A stretch of DNA of 64,000 nt. It comes from Papilionanthe hookeriana x Papilionanthe teres (Eukaryota; Streptophyta; Magnoliopsida; Asparagales; Orchidaceae). Under the pieces are notes generated by a model that saw only the letters and a list, made by a program, of their open reading frames with translations, did no database searches and was not told the origin of the DNA. The position numbers were made by a program, and so were the translations under genes. Below, in pieces: positions 56,086 through 64,000 of this stretch (position 1 is the first letter of the stretch; each line of letters opens with the position of its first letter). Location of the stretch: positions 76,263,239 to 76,327,238 of the forward strand of contig CM040430.1 in the NCBI GenBank assembly GCA_022702705.1, given 5' to 3'.

Positions 56086-57768
56086 TGATGCACCAAAAAT
56101 ATATACGATTTTTGCTATATAATTTTACCCATTTTTTTTTATATTGCACTTTAAAGAAAGGTATTTTTCATAATTTATTGCACGTATGATGATTTTAGGT
56201 GATGGGAGTGAAAAGAAGCAAAAAGGAACGAATCCAGAGCAAAAAAGAGCAAAAATGAGCAAAATGGTGAAAAAGTGTTCTGGCACAGTCAGCCCCAGAA
56301 TGGGCGCCGCCGGATCCCAAATCCAGAGAGTCCAGAATTACTTGCACGATAGAGCACCGCCAGTGCCCGAAGTCTGTCGAGTTCAAATTTGAAGAGTTTT
56401 GGTAACTTTTTGAAGAGATGCCTATGGAAACTCTTGGGATTTCGTCCCCATCTTATAAGTAACTGTTTTTGGACGAAAATGAGGTGGAGTCTAGAGTGTC
56501 TTGTGTCTTCTAGAGTATTTTTAGTGAGTGTTTAGTGTTAGGGTTTAGGAGAAGAGTGTGTAGAGTGAGGATTTGGGAGGAATTCTTCTCTAAGGAGGGA
56601 AGGAGAAGGGGTAAAGTGAGAGATTGCTTCTTCCTTTCCATTCTAAAGAGAGAATCAAGTGTTGTAAAGAAGAGAGAAGAGGATTCAATGGAACTTGAGG
56701 GAATTGCATTGGGGAAGAGAAAGAGATAAGTTGTATTTTCTTTTATGGTTTGTATGAATTTTCTTTTATATATAAAATCCATGTTTTATTGTATCTTCTC
56801 CATGAATTTTGAGTAGTCTCCCTTGTCTTTCTTCTTGCATAGAAATGTGATGATGGACTGATGTGGATTTGATGTGCTTTTAATGTAATGAAAAGATTGT
56901 GATGGTTTTTTCATTTATAACTTAATTTACTTTCGATTTGGCCAATTGAAATGTTAAAATATGTTCTTGAACATTAAGTTTGAAAAGATTTAATGTCCTA
57001 CAACAATAATGAAAGATCCATTCAATTTCTATGGATGAATTGCGTAGTTCATGGGAATTGAGTGCAAATAAATAGGGAAATGTGTTTTGATGGATTTCAA
57101 TGTGGAGATTTCAGGTTGACAAGATGAAATCCCCAAATTGGTTCTTAGATTAGTAACTAATATCAAAGGTTAGCCTTCGGGTGAAGGGTGAGTGGGAACT
57201 CCGAAGTGAGAGCCGGTATCCTCTCAGCCTAGCCTTAGAGTTAGTGACTAAACTTAGAATATGTCAATGTTCTTTTCTTGCTTAGAAGAGGGGGTACTCT
57301 TTTAAGGGTAAAGAATCATCCATGCTCCTATTTGACTCAATAAAATAGATAATTTTTCCATATCAATCTACACATCATATTCTCATTGCAAGAGGAAAGA
57401 TACTTTTCTCATATATCGAAAACCTTTCAAATACTTAGTTCAGTGTGTTTGCTAGTTAATTTTATTTTTAAAGTTATTAGAAGTAATTGTAGTGTATTTA
57501 ATCGTTACTGTTTCCTGCATAATAGTAGTAAGTAGTAAACTTTAATTACAAATTAAATATCGGATTTTAGTGCTGTGTTACCTATATTGTGAACACTTTC
57601 TTATTAATTCCAAACTTCCCCGTGGGATCGATAACCAGGATTCCATTAGAACCTTGTATTACTTGATACGATACTTACACTTGCGTTGAATGCTTGGATT
57701 TAACAAAATCATTATAAATATATAAATCTGAGTTCATAAATTCTTGCAAAATATAAAGTCGAGCATCA
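56086..57768 (+). mobile_element. Right (3') LTR of the Athila composite
   Basis: 1683 bases, starting TGATGCACCAAAAATATA and ending GAGCATCA. Collinear with 15656-17294 but visibly diverged, with indels around 56230-56300 where a gcacagtcagccccag segment is added. Carries GC palindromes at 56300-56360 and the terminal block gtgggatcgataaccagg, then acttgatacgatac. Confidence 0.85.
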
Positions 57769-57990
57769 CCCATTGGGCCAAGGCTATTTATGCAGGAGTA
57801 GTGGGTAAAGGTATGGATGTTCTTAAGGACAATAAGCAACTGTTGTTTCCCCAAGCCTTCCATGATGCTGCGACTGGGAGGAGCTCTTGCCCTTACATTC
57901 ATCTTGTTAGCTTTAAGGACGGGGAACTTACCTCGATCCGCGAACAACGCAGTAATTTATGCTTTCAAAAATATGTTATAGCCAATACTT
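57769..57990 (+). CDS. Unrecognised open frame between two Athila LTRs
   Basis: A frame open across the whole gap reads THWAKAIYAGVVGKGMDVLK, then LFPQAFHDAATGRSSCPYIH, then LVSFKDGELTSIREQRSNLC and an IANTL end. It is open from the end of the left LTR to the start of the reversed LTR at 57991, 74 codons, with balanced codon use unlike the surrounding AT-rich LTRs. It does not resemble gag, pol or the third ORF. It may be an exon fragment of a host gene flanked by insertions; I do not recognise the family. Start and end are set by the flanking LTRs, not by a start codon or stop. Confidence 0.35.
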
Positions 57991-59754
57991 TGACCCAAAT
58001 AATAATAGCGGCTAGTGTATATTAATATAATTTTATGAAAAATATTTTACACACTAGAGGTACTACGCAAGTATACGTATCGTTTCAAGTAATATAGGGC
58101 TTTAAATAAAGACCCAAGTATCGATCCCACGAGGAGGTTTATAGATTTTTAAATATTTTAATTTTATTTTTATGTATTTCTTTTAAAGTTATAAATTTAA
58201 TATTTAATTTACTAAATGCGAAATTAAAACAATAATAAAATAATGAGTGATGTAAATAATAATAAGCGAAACAACATTCTTCCTTTCAATTAATCCAGAG
58301 ACTTTTTAAATAATATAATATTCGTGGAGAATATAAATTTATGGTATTGTGCCAAATAGAAGCATTCCTATTCTTTATCTTCGCTCGATAGTATAAAGAA
58401 CATTGGATAATCTATAGATCAGGTCTGGATGTTTTGTTAGTAGAATGGGTTAATCTAGGCTCACACTACTAGATGTCCAAGGGTGACTGTGGTCGGCCCT
58501 ACTAGTGACCCGTTCCTTCTTTATAAACCAAATTACAAGAATTTAGTCTGTCACTCTAAAAACTTATCAATTCTACGCCCATTGAATAATATTTTCCTAT
58601 TTATTTGCACTTCACCTTGAATAACCCGCACAAGGCCTTCGACTACCTAAGGATTCATGTGATATATACTAGTTAAGAATTCATCTCCTTCTAGGTCTCA
58701 AAATTCTTCAACAGATTTTAACAATTTAAATGGCCAATTTAAATTGTAAATTAAGATCCGGTATTAATATCATCACAATATTTAAATATATTTAGTTTTT
58801 AATTCTCCAACAAATTTAATATTATCTTATTTATCTTTTCATAATTGAAAGGAGAAAGTAAAGTAACTACTCAGAACACATTGAATTTAAATAACAAAAC
58901 ATATAATCAAAAATTTGAATCAAATTACAAATACTTATCTCGAAGTGTTTCGCCAGCTGAACCTACGATTCCTTCGACTCCAAAGTGAAATAGACTTCAA
59001 AAGCACCAACTCTTTCAAACTCTCAATACAAAATCTAAATAAAATAAACTCACTAATTAATGAAAGAAAGTAAACTACAATCGTGACCCTTAAAATTATC
59101 TCTCTAATTCTCTCTCTGATTGGGCGTTGGGCTTGGGCTTGGTCTTGGGCATTTTTCTCTGTAAAAATGGCCTCCTATTTATAGGCTTCAAGGGTTGCCT
59201 AAAGCATCTCTTCAAAATGTGTCCAAGTTCAATGAATCTTCTAGAAAGTGTGTCTGGCGCCTAGGTGCCAGAATCGCAGTGCCTAGGTGCCGGCATCTGG
59301 CGCCTAGGCGTCGGACTTCGCGTCCAGTTCTTCGCACCTCTTCACTTTGGATGGCACCTCTTCGCGATCCAAACCGTTTCCAAGCTTCTAAATACAATGT
59401 ATCACATGTTCTATAATCCAGGAATAACTGTCAATCTTCTAGATGATCCAATAACCGCTCTAACCGTCAAAATAACCACGCAAAGTAGTTAAAAAAACCG
59501 TCACAAATTTGGTATCGAGCTGGCGCTTAGGCGCCGGATTCTGGCGCCTAGGCGCCAGGCCTATTATTTTGACAATTTTGCATTTTGGCTCTATTTTTAT
59601 TCCTTTTTGTTCATTTTTCATCTTTTTTCCTTTTTGAACATTTTTTTGCATCACCTACATCCAAAAACACAAAAATACCTTTCATTAAAGCATAATATCC
59701 TTAAAAATTTGATAAAAATCAAGGCATAAAAACAGTTATTTTCTTCATGGATCA
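57991..59754 (-). mobile_element. Athila 3' LTR, minus orientation
   Basis: On the plus strand it starts TGACCC and ends GGATCA (TGATCCATGAAG...GGGTCA on the minus strand). It contains the reversed terminal block (gcaagtatacgtatcgtt, tcaagtaatatagggc at 58070-58100). Palindromic GGCGCCTAGGCGCC-type words cluster at 59255-59310 and 59520-59560. It follows the polypurine tract and 3' UTR of the minus-strand element running in from the right edge. The exact inner end is uncertain by about 25 bases (57991 or 58016). Confidence 0.8.
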
Positions 59755-61118
59755 AAATCCCCCAAACTTAAACGTTACTTGTTCTCAAGTAACCCTTTTT
59801 ACTGTATAAAATGTATAACATTTGGAATAAAAGGTAAATATTTAAGATTCCTTGTAATTTTTTATTTTATAAAGGCTTTTAGTAAATCATTAATCAAATT
59901 TCACTAAGTTTAATTTTAAGAATTTAAAGAATATTTAACTACCAATTTGTAAGACTTCAAAAATTTTTCATTCATTTCGAAAATAATTATAGTTTATTAT
60001 ATTAAGATCACATAAATTATTTACCAGAAAAAGATCTTCATGAAAATCTTTTCTAATAAAGTTGCATGTATAAAAATTAAGTAAAATATGTAATTAGTTT
60101 TATTCTTATAAGATAATTCAAGTGAAGCCAATTTTTAATTAAGCATCTCCTCAAGCTTCTCCTCTCTTTGTCTCTCTTTTTTTTTTTTGACATTGAGGAT
60201 TACTGTATCTGGATAGCCTGTTAATGGTTTTGAACTTCACTATCCTTAACTTATATTTTCAAACTTATACATTTTCACTTAATAGATTTCAAAAATACTT
60301 TCAATCTTTTCTTTTTCAAGTTATAATTCTTGATTTCTTAATATTTCTAAAATTCAATTATCTCTACCATGAATAGAAAAAAAATTCTTACTCTTACTCT
60401 TCTTTTAGTTAAATAATTCTATTCTTAAAATCAATCAAAGTTATTAAAATTTTGGTTAAGTCTACTAAATTATTTATAATTTCAAAAATTTAAGTAATCT
60501 TAAATAGATTTTTCATTCCTTATGTTAATATTTTTTTTATTAAAGAAAATAGTTGCACTTAAGGACAAATAAAATTTAAATTTGCATGTATTTTCCCTTC
60601 CCCCAAACTTAAGTTTTGATATATCATGAAAAATTTTAAAGTATGAGAGAAAGAAAAACATAATTTTAAAAAGGAATTTTTATAAGTATGTAAAAACAGT
60701 CTACAAAGAAAAATTTACTTCTACACGTGCTTTTTATGAATATTACTTGAAATAATGAAGCATATATAAAAGTAAGCCGAGCTCAATTTTTATATCATTA
60801 GCTAAATTAAATGACTATACTAATCACAATAACGAAACAAAACAACATCACTAACTATTCGAGAATACTAAACAGTAGGTAGAAACAGAAATAAACATTT
60901 ATCATAGAAAATGAAAAAAAATTCATCGATATTTCGATCTTAAACACATATCACACTAGATACTCTAAAAACGAGTCTCGACATCAAAAAAAATCCACAC
61001 AAAGTTACTTAAACAAATCGACACTAACTAACAACAAACTAATCGATCTATGACAAATAAGAAATAAACTAAAAACAGAATCAACTCATCTCGAGAGGTA
61101 AATCGAAGCTACTAATCA
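59755..61118 (-). other. Athila 3' UTR and polypurine tract, minus strand
   Basis: Next to the LTR the minus strand reads taagtttgggggatttt (polypurine tract) after cttgagaacaagtaacg. The conserved block is at 60119-60225: aattggcttcacttga, gaagcttgaggagatgc, and ggctatccagatacagtaat on the minus strand. No gene. Confidence 0.7.
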
Positions 61119-62277
61119 CTATACTGTAACCTCGTCATCGTCATCACCAAAAGAAAATTCCACATCCTTTGGATCAACATACGGTGAAAATCTAGGACGA
61201 GTAGGGAGCCGAACATCATGCTCACCCTTCGAGAATCTAACTAAAGACTCGGAATACTCGGCATCATAATCACTCTTCCTTTGGGTATATTCGAATAGAT
61301 GATCGATCTTCTTGTCCATAGTATCTACTCGCGAGTGAGTTAGAAATAACTCATTCTGCTTGCTCCGAAAATTGATCATGCATGGATTCCAGAAACTAGA
61401 TGGTGGCTCGGCGGTAGAAGTAGAAGGTGCAGAAGTAGAAGCTCTACCTAGAGTAGGTACAAAAGTAGTAGGAGCAGTAGATCTCTTCCCGCGAAGACGA
61501 TCATAAATACTAACACTCTCCTGCCCAATAGGCTTTGTAGTCTTTAGCTTGTCCTTTGAAATATCATCAATAACTCCATTGTTCATGCATAAAGAATATA
61601 TCAAGGATGGGAATCCTAATCCCACAAAAGTACTGGATCGTGCAATCGATTCCACAAAATCATAGATAATGCTGCCAACATCTATCGGCTTCCTCTCTTG
61701 AATGCAGTAGTTCAAGATAGCTCTATCTCTGGTAACTTCACTCAGGTGGTTGGAAGGAAGTAGTCTAGCATAAATAAAATAGTGTCAGGCCTTTGAAATA
61801 CCATTTAGCTTAGAAGATTTAAAGTTTACCCATTTGTCATTCCGGATCTTCCAAGCTCCAGTGCCGTCAGTCAGATATGCAATAATCATCTTCAGATCTC
61901 CTTCAGATGGAGATAAACCAGAATAGTAGCACTCGACGGTAGGTGGTAGGCCATAGAAAATATTGATCCGTTCCGGAGTAAATCCCACTCCGACACCTCT
62001 AACAAAGACTTCGTAGTCTTCCGCATCCATAAAGTTGGCATAAAACTCTCGTACAACTGGAATAACAGCAACGACAGGGAAATAACGAGAATCGTCGCCG
62101 ATTGTGTGCAACGATCGTGTTCACGATCATCTCTCCAGGATTGTAAAAGCTGCGCTCCGAGATAAATTTCCTTGATGACGCAAATTCGTGATAACGAAAG
62201 TGCGTGCTAGCATGATAGCGAACTTCTTCTTCGTAGAAATTTTCTCGTGTTTTTTCGCTCTTAGATTTAGGTGCCAT
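61119..62277 (-). pseudogene. Athila third ORF (Transposase_32-like), minus strand, frameshifted
   Basis: Pieces 62277-61999 (MAPKSKSEKTRENFYEEEVR basic start), 62111-61785 (VVREFYANFMDAEDYEVFVR, GFTPERINIFYGLPP, MIIAYLTDGTGAWKI) and 61715-61119 (MNYCIQERKPIDVGSIIYDF, LGFPSLIYSLCMNNGV, a Thr/Ser/Pro-rich linker, then YDAEYSESLVRFSKGEHDVR and an acidic end). It is collinear with copy B at 53568-54716. One frameshift near 62.05 kb and a frame break with stop near 61.75 kb prevent a full protein. N-terminus, domain blocks and acidic tail are all present, so the original gene was complete. Confidence 0.78.
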
Positions 62278-63111
62278 CTAAACGTGAAAGAAAACACAAA
62301 TAAATTAAGGAATCAAATATCTAAACTCTTTTAAGCTTGAGAAACTTAAAATGAGTTAAGAAAATCCATGGAGAATTTCTAAAAATCAAAATTTTTCTTC
62401 AAAATTTTGATTTTTAGCACAAATAGGAAAATCCATGGTAGAACTCAAAAATAAATGGATTAGAAGGTAGATCTGACCTTAAGATGAAGAAATCGAGTGA
62501 TTTCGGGCTAAAAAACATAACGTTTTGACCTCAAGATGGATCTAGGGGGTGTATTTTCACGAAAATGAGGAAGGAGATGAAGCTTAGGCGTCGACCATGG
62601 CTTTTGGGGGTTTAAATCCTGATTTTCGATTAGCAGACCGAACCGGCGCCTAGGAGCCGAACTCTGGCGCCTAGGCGCCAGACTCGCCTTTCACAAAAAT
62701 CATTTTAAAAATTTTATTTTCCACCAAAACTTACAAATTCAACTTCTAATTACTCATATGAGAGTATTGCTTCAGTTTCCAACTTCCAAAATATTTTCCA
62801 AAAATTTTTAAAATTAAAAATTAAATCCATCAATTAAACACAAGTTTAAGTAAAACTCTTCTTATTTCATTCATAATCTTCAATTTGACTCAATACAATA
62901 TAGATAAGTATAATAATAAGATTCAAGTCCTAACAAACAATAAAACAACACAATTTCAAAGCAAATACAACACACATTGAACAATAAAACAAACACACAA
63001 ACAATACATTCGATTTACTAAATCGATGCAATGACACACTAGATAAAGTCATGATCTAACCACATTTACTATCTAATCTTCAAATTAGAAGTTTCCATTC
63101 TCATCTCAATG
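62278..63111 (-). other. Spacer upstream of the third ORF, minus strand
   Basis: No gene. Contains cggcgcctaggagccg and tggcgcctaggcgcca at 62640-62685, equivalent to the palindromes upstream of copy B at 53100-53190. A short repeated phrase (aaaatccatgg) occurs at ~62363 and ~62428. Confidence 0.6.
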
Positions 63112-63490
63112 AAGATTACTCGGTCCACTTGGGAAGAACACTAACGCCGTTGGAAAATCCGTAGCCGTTTTCTCGTCGATCCATTTGTTCTTCGCATACA
63201 TCTCCACTTGAGCATCTTGATAGGTCGCTAGATGATCGAATTGAAGCTTTGCCTGCCATTCCAGATGTTCGATTTGATGATACATCTCATGGAGGCGATC
63301 TCCAATGCTTTTGAATTCCGCTTGAACTTATCTAGGCGACTCGAAAATTTCTCCAAACTTACGAGCAATAAAACCATTAAAGAAAGGTTGAGGATCCTTA
63401 GAACACTTATCTCTAGCCTCTTCTCCATGATTTCTTCTCTCCATTTCTTCAAAATCTTCTCTTATCTCCTCAAGAATGAAGTGTAAAGGT
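63112..63490 (-). pseudogene. C-terminal part of a copy-A-like third ORF
   Basis: The minus strand reads IGDRLHEMYHQIEHLEWQAK, then FDHLATYQDAQVEMYAKN and ends FFPSGPSNLH before TGA at about 63114-63112. The helix-rich region parallels the coiled C-terminus of copy A (LFDHIDWRMKEQFDH near 52530). The N-terminal Transposase_32 part is missing in this element. The frame is shifted within ~63330, so the upstream part reads in another frame. Confidence 0.5.
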
Positions 63491-63969
63491 CGTAACTATG
63501 GTTGCTTAGGGATTGGGAACGAAGATGGGGTAGTTTATAGGAGAAAATCGTGTGAAAAACTGAAAATTTTTTGTTTTTACACGACCCAGTAACTGTGGTG
63601 CTTAGGCGCCGGACCCATCGATACACAGTATACTTTGGCGCTTAGGCGCCGGAACCATGTTCGACTCCGTTTTACCTAACATCAAATTTCAAAGTTTCGA
63701 TCTCTAAAATAGGTAAATGATAAGATCCATATAGACTTAATAATAAAATTTATCTCAAATAATAAACAATCATAATGAAGGTTAACTTGATCTCCTTTTT
63801 ACTCACATACGAAATGGAGTGATCCAAAGTCCAAACTTTATATACTTCGAGATCATCTTTTGCTTAAGTCAATAATGACTTGTTAGCATCCAATTTTCTA
63901 CGGTTATATAAAATTAGTCGAGACCGAGGCATAACCTTACATTAAAAATGTAAAAACACACAAAAATAA
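63491..63969. other. Non-coding stretch before the post-pol motif
   Basis: Contains palindromes gtgcttaggcgccgg (~63598) and tggcgcttaggcgccgg (~63636), matching the cluster upstream of copy A at 51330-51415. Otherwise AT-rich, no gene. Confidence 0.6.
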
Positions 63970-64000
63970 CTATGGGTTGCCTCCCATGAAGCGCTTGGTT
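63970..64000 (-). other. Athila post-pol motif at the window edge
   Basis: On the minus strand aaccaagcgcttcatggg, then aggcaacccatag, matching 51129-51165. It shows that pol of this element lies just beyond the window. Confidence 0.8.

Larger units (their letters stand above)
15656..57768 (+). mobile_element. Composite Athila element, chimeric, split by a Tat/Ogre insertion
   Basis: Athila-type order is visible: LTR (15656-17294), tRNA-Asp primer site (17394), gag-protease-RT-RNase H-integrase (17578-22304), RNase H again (22305-22494), [Tat insertion 22500-49724], integrase (49730-51101), two third-ORF copies (51526-54716), 3' UTR, polypurine tract and LTR (56086-57768). The two LTRs are clearly diverged from each other. 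The flanking 5-mers (atcct on the left, cccat on the right) do not match. Together with the RNase H/integrase repeat this suggests the left and right halves come from two related elements joined by recombination. Confidence 0.8.
57991..64000 (-). mobile_element. 3' part of a minus-strand Athila element, cut by the window edge
   Basis: From the right edge leftwards: post-pol motif (63970-64000), copy-A-like ORF end (63490-63112), copy-B-like third ORF (62277-61119), 3' UTR with conserved block, polypurine tract and LTR. Pol lies beyond 64000. The order matches the right half of the composite at 51105-57768. Confidence 0.82.

Overview
The window is plant nuclear DNA, most likely from a eudicot. 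It is dominated by LTR retrotransposons of the Ty3/gypsy Athila and Tat/Ogre groups. It also holds a beta-carbonic anhydrase 3' gene remnant, plant-type DNA transposon debris and many microsatellites. There are no bacterial features, rRNA or tRNA genes. Almost every coding region is broken by stops or frameshifts.

Layout. 1-7.3 kb: low-coding DNA with a ~133-bp tandem repeat (1.19-1.85 kb), two C-terminal exons of a beta-carbonic anhydrase (2.87-3.99 kb), degenerate tandem repeats and a remnant of a PttA/En-Spm-type transposase (minus strand). 7.4-15.0 kb: two Athila pieces meeting head to head at ~10702/10703, a plus-strand 3' half (third-ORF end, 3' UTR, LTR 9088-10702) and a minus-strand 5' half (protease and gag, LTR 12974-14970). 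14.97-15.6 kb: the 3' end of a Tat LTR with its tRNA-Arg-type primer site. 15656-57768: a large Athila composite with LTRs at both ends, a tRNA-Asp primer site, gag-pol, two copies of the Athila third ORF and a 3' UTR. It is chimeric: at ~22305 the integrase reading stops and RNase H starts again. 57991-64000: a further minus-strand Athila running off the window.

Inside the Athila composite sits a 27.2-kb Tat/Ogre element (22500-49724) with 7.4-kb LTRs, TG...CA ends and a perfect 5-bp target duplication (ATCAT). It is coded on the minus strand: primer site, leader, gag, protease, RT, RNase H plus a second archaeal-like RNase H, integrase. Next comes an unexpected cargo gene, then a 37-bp palindromic tandem array, polypurine tract and LTR.

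The main discovery candidate is that cargo gene (33212-31626, minus). Although frameshifted, it carries the signature blocks of a plant ALKBH9/ALKBH10-type AlkB 2-oxoglutarate/Fe(II) RNA demethylase, including the HxD iron ligands, the distal His and the 2OG-binding Arg. A retrotransposon carrying an RNA demethylase downstream of integrase would parallel the AlkB domains of some plant RNA viruses. It suggests control of m6A or alkyl marks on the element's own RNA.
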